Of a DNA stretch of 64,000 nt, positions 25,602-34,204 are shown one piece after another (within the stretch, counting starts at the first letter, position 1; each line of letters begins with the position of its first letter). A model generated the notes under the pieces. That model saw nothing but the letters and a program-made list of their open reading frames with translations. It was not told the origin of the DNA and searched no databases. Both the position numbers and the translations under genes were made by a program. Origin of the DNA: Maricaulis alexandrii (GTDB taxonomy: Bacteria; Pseudomonadota; Alphaproteobacteria; Caulobacterales; Maricaulaceae); the NCBI RefSeq assembly GCF_005871165.1, contig NZ_SWKP01000006.1:1-64000 (forward strand). The letters run 5' to 3'.

Positions 25602-26621
25602 ATGCCGCAAACCCTGACTCTGAGAACCCTTGCCCGGACCACGCTGCCGCTCGTCCTGGGCCTGTCCCTGTCACTTGCCGGCCATACGGCCAGCCACGCC
25701 CAGAGCGTGGGCACCAGCCCCTGGGGGCCGGAGGACGAGATCGGCCGGCTCAACCTGATGAACGAGGCCAGCCGCGCCGCCATCCTGGCGCGGGTCGATG
25801 GCAGGCAGACCTATGATCTGTCCGTGGAATATTTCATCGGCATGCCCAGCTGGCAGGCTGCGGGCGATCCGCACTACCGGATCTGGATGACCCACACGCC
25901 GCGCGGCACCCAGGTGGATGATCCGCTGGGTGTGGGTGCGCCGATGAATGATCATGTGAGCTATTCCGGCAGCGCGATCTCCCTGTACACACACACCGGA
26001 ACCCATATCGACACGCTGGCCCATTTTGGCTTGGACGGCCGGATCTGGAACGGGTTCGAGGCCGATACGCATCTGGGAGATCGCGGCTGGCAGGTCGCCG
26101 GCGCCGAAGCCCTGCCGCCGATCATTGCGCGCGGCGTGCTGATCGATCTGCCTGCGGCGCTCGGGGTCGATCAATTGGCGGACAATCACCGGGTCAGCGT
26201 CGCGGATCTGCAGCTGGCTCTCGAGCAGCAAGGCACGCGCTTGCGCGAAGGCGATGTCGTCCTGATCCGCACGGGACGGATGCAGGACTATGAGACGGCG
26301 CAGGACTACATGACCGATGCGCCGGGGCTGGGCCTGGAGGCGGCGCGCTATCTGGTCGAGACGGCCGGCGCAATGGTGGTCGGAGCCGACAATCTGAGTT
26401 TCGAGGCCTTCCCGCCGGAAACGCCCGACAATTACGTCCCGGTACACACCTATCTCCTGGCCGAACAGGGCACGCCCATCCTGGAACTGGTCTATCTGGA
26501 GGACCTCGCCCGCGACGGGATCCATGAATTCGCCTTCATCGGCGGCGGGCTGCGCCTGCGCGGGGCCGATGCCGCCCCGATGCGGCCGATCGCCCTGCCC
26601 CTTCGTGCCGAGGGAGGATAG
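25602..26621 (+). CDS. Exported cyclase family protein (kynurenine formamidase-like)
   Basis: A 339-residue protein with a signal peptide (cleavage near SHAQS). The PF04199 metal motif HTGTHIDTLAHFG is intact, with a later ENLSFE-like stretch (VGADNLSFEAFPPE) that carries the usual acidic residue. Family members hydrolyse cyclic or formyl amides (kynurenine formamidase, isatin hydrolase) with manganese. GGAGG lies six bases before the ATG. It is the first gene of an operon with the EamA permease, under likely LysR control. Confidence 0.85.
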   Translation: MPQTLTLRTLARTTLPLVLGLSLSLAGHTASHAQSVGTSPWGPEDEIGRLNLMNEASRAAILARVDGRQTYDLSVEYFIGMPSWQAAGDPHYRIWMTHTPRGTQVDDPLGVGAPMNDHVSYSGSAISLYTHTGTHIDTLAHFGLDGRIWNGFEADTHLGDRGWQVAGAEALPPIIARGVLIDLPAALGVDQLADNHRVSVADLQLALEQQGTRLREGDVVLIRTGRMQDYETAQDYMTDAPGLGLEAARYLVETAGAMVVGADNLSFEAFPPETPDNYVPVHTYLLAEQGTPILELVYLEDLARDGIHEFAFIGGGLRLRGADAAPMRPIALPLRAEGG

Positions 26622-26624
26622 ATC

Positions 26625-27539
26625 ATGCGCAGCAACGGCCCCGACCTGCCCCTGCTGGGCGTGACCGCCCTGGCCCCGATCATCTGGGGCACCACCTATC
26701 TGGTGACGCGGGAAATGCTGCCGGCCGGCATTCCCCTGACCATTGCTCTGCTGCGCGCCCTGCCGGCCGGGCTCCTGCTCCTGCTTGTGGTCCGCCGCCT
26801 GCCCGCCCCGTCGCAATGGCCCGGCGTGCTGCTTCTGGGCGGGCTGAATTTCGCGATCTTCTGGACCTGCCTCTTCATCGCCGCCTATCGCCTCCCCGGC
26901 GGTGTCGCGGCAACCCTGGGGGCCAGCCAGGCCCTGTTCGTGATCCTGATTGCACGGGGCGTGCTGGGTACGCCGGTGCGGCGGCGGGCCCTGCTGGCCG
27001 GCCTCATGGGCGTGGCCGGCGTGGCGCTGATCGCCCTGACCGCAGCGGCGCGGCTGGATCCGATCGGTATCGGCGCGGCCCTGATCGGCGCTGCCTCCAT
27101 GGCGGGGGGCACTGTCTACAGCCGTAAACTGCGCGGCGACACGCCGCTTCTGACCTTCACCGCCTGGCAATTGGTCGCGGGCGGATTCTTGCTGCTGCCG
27201 CTGGCCCTGGTTTTCGAGCCCGGCCTGCCGCCCGTCACGGGACAACACCTGGCCGGGCTGGCCTGGCTGGGTCTGATCGGAGCCGCGGCCACCTATGCCA
27301 TCTGGTTCCGCGGCGTGGCGCGGATCGATCCGGCCGCCGTCTCGGTCCTGGGCTTTCTCAGCCCGCTTACGGCCGTGCTGCTGGGCTGGTGGGTGCTGGG
27401 CGAGACTTTCACCCTGTTCCAGGCCCTGGGCGCCGCACTGATCCTGATGGCGATCTGGTTCGGGCAAGCCGGCACGCCGCGACGCGACACCCCTGCCCGC
27501 CAGACCGCGAGATCGCGCGTGCCACGACTTTTCTCATGA
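26625..27539 (+). CDS. EamA/DMT superfamily permease
   Basis: A 304-residue inner-membrane exporter with ten hydrophobic segments in two EamA repeats (first PIIWGTTYLVTREM, second SMAGGTVYSRKLRG onward). It starts three bases after the cyclase stop. DMT exporters remove amino acids or metabolites, so it may export the product or substrate of the cyclase. The C-terminal tail is basic (RRDTPARQTARSRVPRLFS). Confidence 0.85.
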   Translation: MRSNGPDLPLLGVTALAPIIWGTTYLVTREMLPAGIPLTIALLRALPAGLLLLLVVRRLPAPSQWPGVLLLGGLNFAIFWTCLFIAAYRLPGGVAATLGASQALFVILIARGVLGTPVRRRALLAGLMGVAGVALIALTAAARLDPIGIGAALIGAASMAGGTVYSRKLRGDTPLLTFTAWQLVAGGFLLLPLALVFEPGLPPVTGQHLAGLAWLGLIGAAATYAIWFRGVARIDPAAVSVLGFLSPLTAVLLGWWVLGETFTLFQALGAALILMAIWFGQAGTPRRDTPARQTARSRVPRLFS

Positions 27540-27655
27540 ATTTCAGGGCGGCGGATACCGGCATTGGCCCAGTCGGTCGAAAGCGCAGGGGCCCCAAGTC
27601 TTCCGCCGCCACCCTTGGGCCCTGGCGCTGCATGACATCATGCCGGCAAGCCGAG

Positions 27656-27683
27656 TTGACCCGTGAACCGAGCCATCCATAGT
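27656..27683 (+). promoter_or_regulatory. Possible promoter of the SDR gene
   Basis: TTGACC at 27656-27661 and CATAGT at 27678-27683 with a 16-base spacer. It lies about 90 bases before the SDR start at 27776. Confidence 0.45.
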
Positions 27684-27775
27684 GTCGCGCTTGCCATTTC
27701 CTTTTCCATGAAATCCCGACGTGCGAATTCGGACCGGCCCGGATTTCATCGTCCATTCCATAAAAGGTCTATCTC

Positions 27776-28540
27776 ATGACACAACCATTGCAGGGGCGTG
27801 TTGCGGCCGTCACCGGCGCGTCCAGCGGACTGGGCCGGCGATTTGCGCTCCAACTGAGCCAAGCGGGCGCAGCTGTCGCCTTGCTGGCGCGTCGGACCGA
27901 CCGCCTCGAAAGCCTGGTCTCTGACATCGAAGCTGCCGGCGGCCGCGCGATCGCGGTTCCGCTGGATGTCATGGACACGGCGGCGATCGGCCCCGCACTG
28001 GAGACCGTTGAAGCCGAACTCGGACCATTGTCCATCATGGTCAACAATGCCGGCGTAGGGGGCGATGGCATGGCATTGGACATGAGCGAGGCGCATTTCG
28101 ACCAGACCTTTGCGGTCAATGTGCGGGGCGTCTATTTCGGGGCGCGTGAAGCCGCTCGGCTTATGCTGGCCAACGGATCGGCTGAGGCGGGCCAAGCGCG
28201 CATCATCAATATCGCCTCGATTGCGGCCTTCACCCAATTGCCCGGCCTGACCGCCTACTGCGCGTCCAAGGCCGCCGTCGTCTCCATGACGAAGGGCCTG
28301 GCCCGCGAATGGGCCCGCCACTTGATAGCGGTGAATGCCATCTGCCCGGGCTATATCGAGACCGAGATCAATGCGGACTGGTTCGCCACGGAAGGCGGAA
28401 AGAAGCAGATCAGCAAATTCCCGCGCCGCCGCCTGATGGATGAGGATGCGCTGGACGCCGCCCTGATGATGCTCGCCGGGGATGCCGGCCGGCAGATCAC
28501 CGGCTCGGCCTTCCAGATTGATGACGGGCAGATCCTTTAG
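27776..28540 (+). CDS. Classical short-chain dehydrogenase/reductase
   Basis: A 254-residue classical SDR. The glycine motif TGASSGLG (about residues 15-22), NNAG (about 89-92) and the catalytic S-Y-K set in INIASIAAF...YCASK are complete. An arginine after the first beta-alpha-beta unit (ARRTDR) suggests NADPH preference. It is annotated in relatives as 3-oxoacyl-ACP reductase-like, but the true substrate is open. It is a single gene ended by a strong terminator. Confidence 0.88.
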   Translation: MTQPLQGRVAAVTGASSGLGRRFALQLSQAGAAVALLARRTDRLESLVSDIEAAGGRAIAVPLDVMDTAAIGPALETVEAELGPLSIMVNNAGVGGDGMALDMSEAHFDQTFAVNVRGVYFGAREAARLMLANGSAEAGQARIINIASIAAFTQLPGLTAYCASKAAVVSMTKGLAREWARHLIAVNAICPGYIETEINADWFATEGGKKQISKFPRRRLMDEDALDAALMMLAGDAGRQITGSAFQIDDGQIL

Positions 28541-28592
28541 CTTGTCCAAGGATACAGACCTTAGCGAGGTCCGCCTGCAATGGCTGAAACTA

Positions 28593-28627
28593 AAACAGGG
28601 ACATGCGTCGCATGTCCCTGTTTCTTT
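28593..28627. terminator. Bidirectional terminator between the SDR and MFS genes
   Basis: A 31-base perfect palindrome: AAACAGGGACATGCG (28593-28607) pairs with CGCATGTCCCTGTTT (28609-28623) around one T, followed by CTTTTT. An A-run on the other side serves the convergent MFS gene. Confidence 0.85.
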
Positions 28628-28647
28628 TTGCCTCGATACGGGGAGGC

Positions 28648-30000
28648 TTACACTTCGACATCCTTGCGAAGCGTCAGCGAGGCCAGCCAGAAGGCCGGCA
28701 GGGCCAGAAGGCCCACAACACCGATCGTGACGAGCGAATAGCGAAGCCCTTCCGCAGGCCCATGCTGGACGGCGAAGATATCGGAGATCACGCCGGCGGC
28801 CAGCGGCCCCAGGCCCAGACCGATCAGATTGATCACGAACAGGATCACGGCCGAGGCCGTGGCGCGGGTGCGCGGCTTGACCAAGCTTTGCGCGCTGGCA
28901 AAGACCGGGCCGTACCAGACCGAGTTCAGGCAGGTCACGATGGCAAGGGCGCCCAGGGACAGGAGCGTGGACCCGCTCAACATGGCAACCAGGAAGGGCA
29001 CAAATCCGGCAATGCCAGCCAGGGCGGGAATCGCCGCATAGGCACGAGCATCCTTGTGAACATAGCGGTCAGCGAACTGCCCACCGGCAAACGTGCCAAT
29101 GGCACCGAAGATGCCGATCAGCAGGCCCAGAGCCAGTCCCGTGAAGCCGATGGCGCCCAGTTCCGTACCGAGGAATCCGTTGAAGAAATCCGCCAGGGAT
29201 TGGAGGCCTTCACTGTGATTGCGCAGGTAGAAGGAGCCGTAGAACGCGATGTGGCCGTAGGACACCATTGCATTGATGGCGGCCCCCAGCGACATCCAGA
29301 TGAAGGCCGGCTTGCTGGCCAGTTCGCGCACGGCATCCATCACCGTGGGGTGCGCCGTGGTTTCGACCTTTTTCACGCTCTTGCGCGGTTCCGGCAGCGT
29401 GATCCACGCCAGGACGGCCAGGATGAGCCCCGGAGCACCGGCAATGAAGAAGGCGGCGCGCCAGCCGAAACTGTCGGCAATGATGCCCCCCAGCGCCATG
29501 CCAGCCAGTGACCCCAGCGGGATACCCATGGAATAGAAGGCAATGGCTGAAGAGCGCTTTTCAGGCGGTGTGTAGTCGGAAATCAGGGAGTGTGCCGGCG
29601 GCGTGCAGCCCGCCTCGCCCACGCCTACACCGATACGGGCAATGAGGAGCTGAACGAAATTGCCGGCGAGGCCGCAGGCCACGGTGCAGATACTCCAGAA
29701 ACCGGCCGCAATGGAAATGATCGAGACCCGGTTGGCCTTTTCCGCGAGGCGCGCAATGGGCAGGCCGAGCACCGTGTAGAACAGCGCAAAGGCCAACCCG
29801 GTCAGGGCTCCCAATTGCCAGTCCGCCAGACCGAGATCGAGCTTGATCGGCTCGGCCAGAATGTTGACGACCTGGCGATCCAGGAAGTTGAGCACATAGA
29901 TGACCAGAAGCAGCCCCAGCGCATAACGGCGCGGGCCTGCGGCCAAAGGTTCGATCTTGTCCGAAACGGTTTTGCCGTCTGCCTGACTGATATCCGCCAT
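28648..30000 (-). CDS. MFS transporter (spinster-like)
   Basis: A 450-residue major facilitator protein with twelve hydrophobic segments, starting MADISQADGKTVSDK. Motif A-like GLPIARLAEKANRV in loop 2-3 and GVGVGEAGCTPPAHSLISDY are typical of the MFS group annotated spinster-like, common in Caulobacterales and sphingomonads. GGGGAGAAAC directly precedes the ATG; the longer frame to 30264 adds a basic, Cys-rich tail without support. Substrates proposed for the family are lipids or organic acids; none can be assigned here. Confidence 0.85.
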   Translation of the reverse strand: MADISQADGKTVSDKIEPLAAGPRRYALGLLLVIYVLNFLDRQVVNILAEPIKLDLGLADWQLGALTGLAFALFYTVLGLPIARLAEKANRVSIISIAAGFWSICTVACGLAGNFVQLLIARIGVGVGEAGCTPPAHSLISDYTPPEKRSSAIAFYSMGIPLGSLAGMALGGIIADSFGWRAAFFIAGAPGLILAVLAWITLPEPRKSVKKVETTAHPTVMDAVRELASKPAFIWMSLGAAINAMVSYGHIAFYGSFYLRNHSEGLQSLADFFNGFLGTELGAIGFTGLALGLLIGIFGAIGTFAGGQFADRYVHKDARAYAAIPALAGIAGFVPFLVAMLSGSTLLSLGALAIVTCLNSVWYGPVFASAQSLVKPRTRATASAVILFVINLIGLGLGPLAAGVISDIFAVQHGPAEGLRYSLVTIGVVGLLALPAFWLASLTLRKDVEV

Positions 30001-30250
30001 GTTTCTCCCCGAGTGCTCTTGCACTGATTGTTCTAACTGTTGATGGCCCGGACCGGCCGGGGCACAGAGAACAGGCTTTCCGCGCGCCTGACAACATACC
30101 GAAGCATGGAAACGCACCGATTTCGACCCAAAGCGGACCGGCCGGAGGTGCGGGTCAATGCAACATTGCCGGAACAGGGCGCCACACGCTAAACTTGACA
30201 CCCCGCAGCGGAACAACCGGTTTGGCCAGAACACGCAGGAGAGACGGACA

Positions 30251-31873
30251 ATGACCGAAATCAAGGGACCGGGTGTTTATGTCGAGGAATTGCCCGCACC
30301 AGGCTCCATCCAGGCGGCCCCCACCTCCCATACGGCCTTCATCGGTCAGGCCGAGCGTGGCGAAACGGGGCAATCCGTGCTGATTACGTCCTGGCACGCC
30401 TACACCGCTGAATTCGGTGGCTTCGCCTGGAATGCGCCGCTGGCCCTGTCCGTGTACAATTTCTTCGCGGCGGGTGGCTCGATTGCCTACATCACCCGCG
30501 TCACGGCAGCGGGGAGCGCGGCGGCGACCGGACAGACCGGCGCCCTGGTTTTCTCGGCCGCTTCGCCGGGCCTTTGGGGCAATGATATCCGGATCCTGGT
30601 CGAGCCGTCCTCCCCCGAAGCCGATCCCGAAACGGCGGACGTGTTCCGGATTTCCGTCCTCTACCCTGTCCCCGACAAGACGGAGATGTCCGAGCTGAAC
30701 AGCCAGCTCATGGCCCGCTTTGCCGATATCAACGCCCTCAAAACCCTGACGCGTGATGACGCCAGCTACCTCGTGCTGGAAGACTATGACGGTGTTGTTG
30801 GCGGGCAGTTGGACCGAAGCGGCGACAGCAAGTCCGAAACACCGCTCGAACACCGCATCAACACGCAATCCTATTTCGTCCGCCTGTCCGTCGATGAGGC
30901 GGCCCTGTCCGACACGCCCCTTAAAGCAGGCAGTCTTTTGACCCTGGCAGGGGGATTGGGCGATCCCGTGGATACGCCCATCGATCTGGAAGCCGCCCTG
31001 CAAACCCTGGACAAGACAGACGATATCAGTCTCGTCCTCGTGCCCGATATCAGCCTGATCAGTGATCCGGACCTGCAACGCGACCATGCCAACCGCATCC
31101 TGACCTATTGCGAGCAGAATACCGACAAGGGCCTGTTTGCCATTCTCGACATGCCCTTCGGCCTCGACGTGGAAGAGGCGGCCGCCTTCAAGACGGGCGC
31201 GAGCGCCGGACCGGTGAAGAGCGGCGATGCCCTGACGTCCAGCCTGGGCGCGCTCTATTATCCGTGGGTCGATATTCTTCTGCCCGTGAATATGAGGCAG
31301 GTCCCGACACCGCCCAGCGGGATGATGGCGGGTGTCTACGCGCAGACCGACCATGCGGTTGGTCCCTGGCAAGCGCCGGCCGGCACGACATATGGACATC
31401 TCAGCTTGGCCACCGGCCTGGAGCGCAAAATCTCTGCAGATGACCAGGACACGCTCAATCCCATTGGGATCAATGCGATCCGTGAGTTTCCGACCTATGG
31501 CATTGTGGCGTACGGGGCCCGCACGCTCACCCGCGATCCCGCGCTTGTCTATCTGTCGGTCCGGCGCACCTTGCTGCTGATCGAAACCTCACTGCGAGGC
31601 GGTTTGCGCTACCTCGTCTTCGAACCCAACACCCCCTCAACCTGGGCAATCGTCACCCGCCAGGTCTCCGATTTCCTGACCGACCTGTGGCGCCAGGGTG
31701 CACTGGTCGGCAGCAAGGCCAGCGAAGCCTTCATCGTGATCTGCGACGCCACCAATAATCCGCCGGAGGCGCAACGCTCCGGCAAGCTGGTTGTGGATGT
31801 GTCAGTATCGATGATCCACCCGGCTGAATTCACCTCGATCCGGCTGGAATTCCTGGTCGGTTCTGAAAGCTGA
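30251..31873 (+). CDS. Contractile phage tail sheath protein (isolated gene)
   Basis: A 540-residue tail sheath subunit. It starts GPGVYVEELPAPGSIQAAPTS, the standard N-terminal handshake arm of phage and contractile injection sheaths, then IGQAERG...YNFFAAGGSIAYITRV. The C-terminal sheath domain has NPIGINAIREFPTYGIVAYGARTL and VRRTLLLIETSLRGGLRYLVFEPN. AGGAGA lies eight bases before the ATG. No tube, baseplate, spike, AAA+ ATPase or capsid genes adjoin it, unlike phages, R-tailocins and eCIS clusters. The base composition resembles that of the host. It could be a domesticated phage gene or a scaffold protein. Confidence 0.85.
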   Translation: MTEIKGPGVYVEELPAPGSIQAAPTSHTAFIGQAERGETGQSVLITSWHAYTAEFGGFAWNAPLALSVYNFFAAGGSIAYITRVTAAGSAAATGQTGALVFSAASPGLWGNDIRILVEPSSPEADPETADVFRISVLYPVPDKTEMSELNSQLMARFADINALKTLTRDDASYLVLEDYDGVVGGQLDRSGDSKSETPLEHRINTQSYFVRLSVDEAALSDTPLKAGSLLTLAGGLGDPVDTPIDLEAALQTLDKTDDISLVLVPDISLISDPDLQRDHANRILTYCEQNTDKGLFAILDMPFGLDVEEAAAFKTGASAGPVKSGDALTSSLGALYYPWVDILLPVNMRQVPTPPSGMMAGVYAQTDHAVGPWQAPAGTTYGHLSLATGLERKISADDQDTLNPIGINAIREFPTYGIVAYGARTLTRDPALVYLSVRRTLLLIETSLRGGLRYLVFEPNTPSTWAIVTRQVSDFLTDLWRQGALVGSKASEAFIVICDATNNPPEAQRSGKLVVDVSVSMIHPAEFTSIRLEFLVGSES

Positions 31874-31986
31874 CGCCGTTCGGGACGCTTGATCCCGGGA
31901 AGGGAGTATGGACACTGGCGACATCCACCACCCTTTTCGGGCCGCCACAGCCATTTTGTGCGCCCGGCAGCGGAGCACCGCCATCC

Positions 31987-32349
31987 ATGGGACGTACCTA
32001 TTCCCTGACCGACAAGACCCGCGAGACGGAACTGATGGGCGGCTCCGGCCGCGGTGCCTGGGACCTGGCCCGGCATCTCGACGAGACCGAAAATCCGGCC
32101 CTCGACATCGCCCTTCTCACCAAAGCCGATTACCATGGCCATGACGGATCCGAACCGGACCCACGCCTGATCAGCGCGGCCGAGCTGGAAGCGGACACGG
32201 CGCGCCTTGTTGACTATCTGAACACGCTCGCCCCGGATCACAGGTTCGGCGCGGTGACGGTCACGGACTGGTCGGAATGGTTCGCGGCCGTGCATGTCTA
32301 CGCCACGAAATACCCCGACAGCCAGTTTGTCTCCGCCTTTTTCGAGTAG
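31987..32349 (+). CDS. Hypothetical protein downstream of the sheath gene
   Basis: A 120-residue soluble protein of unknown function. It is acidic, with no signal peptide, and has a C-terminal aromatic-rich part (TDWSEWFAAVHVYATKYPDSQFVSAFFE). It lies 113 bases after the sheath gene on the same strand. The ribosome binding site is weak (GCGGAGC); a better purine run at 31898-31905 precedes another frame, but that frame's product is arginine and proline rich and looks spurious. Co-location suggests a sheath partner or chaperone, which is inference only. Confidence 0.5.
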   Translation: MGRTYSLTDKTRETELMGGSGRGAWDLARHLDETENPALDIALLTKADYHGHDGSEPDPRLISAAELEADTARLVDYLNTLAPDHRFGAVTVTDWSEWFAAVHVYATKYPDSQFVSAFFE

Positions 32350-32358
32350 ATCAAAGGC

Positions 32359-34179
32359 CTAGCGATAGGCCTCCGCCTGGAGCTCGAAGAGCTCGGCATA
32401 GAGACCGCCATCCTCCATCAGGCTGGCATGATTGCCCGCCGCGACCAGCCTGCCCTTGTCCAGCACCAGAATCGTGTCCGCCGTGCGCAAGTTGGACAGT
32501 CGGTGAGAGATCAGAATGAGCGACTGGCCAGGCCGTTCCTCATTGAGGAAGGCCGCCTCTGCGGCCGGGTCCAGCGCCGCCGTCGGTTCATCCAGTATCA
32601 GGATGTCGGCGTCTTCATTGACCAGGGCCCGCGCCATGGCGAGGCGTTGCCACTGACCGCCCGACAGTTCGAGCCCGTCCGGAAAGCGCTTCGAGAGCCG
32701 CGCGTCCAGGCCGCCCGGCAGATCCTCAATCACGGATCGCGCGAGACCGGCATCCAGCGCCCGCTCGACCTGCCCCTCCGGGATCGGCCGCCAACCCGTT
32801 CCGGCCCTGATATTGTCGCGCACCGAGAGCTTGTAGTTCACATGGGGCTGAAACAAGACGCCGATCCGCGATCGTAGCGCGGCCGAGTCCCAGTCCGCCA
32901 CATCCAGTCCGTCCAGCGTGACCCGGCCGCCATCGGGGGCGTACAGCCCCGTAGCCAGCTTCACCAAGGTGGTTTTGCCGGAGCCATTGACCCCGACGAT
33001 GCCCATCCGCATGCCGGGCTGGAGCTGGAAGCTGACGCCATCCAGTGCGGCGCGTTTCTGGCCGGGATAGCGATAGGTCACGCTGTGGAAGCGAAGCCCG
33101 TCCTCCGGATCCGGGCCGGCCACGGCGCGGCCGGGCGAGCGCGGAACAGGCGTATCAAGAAGGTCATAGAGGTTGGTAACGTACAGCACATCTTCGTAGG
33201 TGCCCGAAAAGGCGGACAGCACATTGTTCACTGCGGCCTGTCCCTGTTTGAGCAAGCCGATCAGCATGGTCATCTGGCCCAGCGAGAACGCGCCACCGAT
33301 CGTCACGGCCACAATCCACAGCTTGCCTCCCAGAAAAACAGCGGACCCCACCAGTCCCAGCAGGGTGCCGAACAGGGCCTGGCGCCGTTTCAGGGCCGTG
33401 TCATCCCCATGCAGATCGTCGAACAGCGCCCGGAAGCGCGCCTTAAGCTCGGGGCTCTGCCCGAAATGCAGGCGCTCCCGGGCAGAGCCTTCCTGCGTCA
33501 TGAGACCTTCGAGATAATTGCGCTCACGCATCTGGGGCGTCCGCCCCGTATAAAAGCGGTAAGCGTCGCCGGAGAAGCGGACATTGCCGATGAAGACCGG
33601 CAAACCACCGGCAATCACGAGCAATGCCAACCAGGGCGCGCTGGCAAGCAACAGGGCCAGGAGAGACGCCAGGGTCAGGCCGTGCTGGGCCACATCAAAA
33701 ACGCGATTGATCAGGCTGTAGGGACGGCTGGCGGAAAACTGCCGGGCCAGGATCAGCTTTTCCTGGATGTCCGGGTCCTCGATCTGCGCCAGGGTCAACC
33801 CGGCCGCCTTGTCGAGAATGCGCTCGGAAACAATGAAGCCGATCTCGGCGTGCAACTGCCCCTTGAAGAAGACCAGACCTCGCCGGGCGGCCAACAGCAG
33901 GGCAAGAAGTCCGGATTCCACACCGACCCAGATCAGGGCGGTTTGACGATCCGCCTCCGAGCCGGTTTCGATCGCAGCAACGACACCATCAATGATGAGT
34001 TTGGACACGTAGAGGGCCGCGGCCGGCAGGAGCGCAGCCGCCACTGTCAGCGCCGCGATCACCAGAACCAGGAGCGGACGCGCCTGCGCGGCCAGCTTCA
34101 GGGTGCGCACCGCCTGCCGCACGCTGTCGAGGCGAGCCGGGCGCGGCTCCGGCTCCGCCGTATCGCGGGTCTCGTTCAT
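32359..34179 (-). CDS. ABC exporter, fused permease and ATPase
   Basis: A 606-residue half-transporter of the type I exporter class (MsbA/peptide exporter type). Six hydrophobic helices lie in the first 330 residues. The ATPase domain has Walker A GVNGSGKTT (about 393-401), signature LSGGQWQR (about 503-510), Walker B DILILDEPTA (about 520-530) and the H-loop ISHR. It lacks an N-terminal C39 peptidase. It is the last gene of a three-gene operon after two sulfotransferase-type genes (24-base gap). Export of a sulfated or glycosylated compound is a reasonable inference. Confidence 0.88.
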   Translation of the reverse strand: MNETRDTAEPEPRPARLDSVRQAVRTLKLAAQARPLLVLVIAALTVAAALLPAAALYVSKLIIDGVVAAIETGSEADRQTALIWVGVESGLLALLLAARRGLVFFKGQLHAEIGFIVSERILDKAAGLTLAQIEDPDIQEKLILARQFSASRPYSLINRVFDVAQHGLTLASLLALLLASAPWLALLVIAGGLPVFIGNVRFSGDAYRFYTGRTPQMRERNYLEGLMTQEGSARERLHFGQSPELKARFRALFDDLHGDDTALKRRQALFGTLLGLVGSAVFLGGKLWIVAVTIGGAFSLGQMTMLIGLLKQGQAAVNNVLSAFSGTYEDVLYVTNLYDLLDTPVPRSPGRAVAGPDPEDGLRFHSVTYRYPGQKRAALDGVSFQLQPGMRMGIVGVNGSGKTTLVKLATGLYAPDGGRVTLDGLDVADWDSAALRSRIGVLFQPHVNYKLSVRDNIRAGTGWRPIPEGQVERALDAGLARSVIEDLPGGLDARLSKRFPDGLELSGGQWQRLAMARALVNEDADILILDEPTAALDPAAEAAFLNEERPGQSLILISHRLSNLRTADTILVLDKGRLVAAGNHASLMEDGGLYAELFELQAEAYR

Positions 34180-34204
34180 TCCTTCGTGCCCTTGCGGGCC
34201 CTCA

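Noticed and set aside
25671-27467. A 598-residue minus-strand frame over the cyclase and EamA genes
   Set aside because: Gln/Arg/Gly-rich antisense shadow without motifs; both plus-strand genes have clear families, signal peptide or membrane segments and ribosome binding sites.
31908-32144. A 78-residue frame with a purine-rich leader after the sheath gene
   Set aside because: The purine run sits too near its ATG, and its product is Arg/Pro/His-rich and overlaps the more plausible 120-residue frame.
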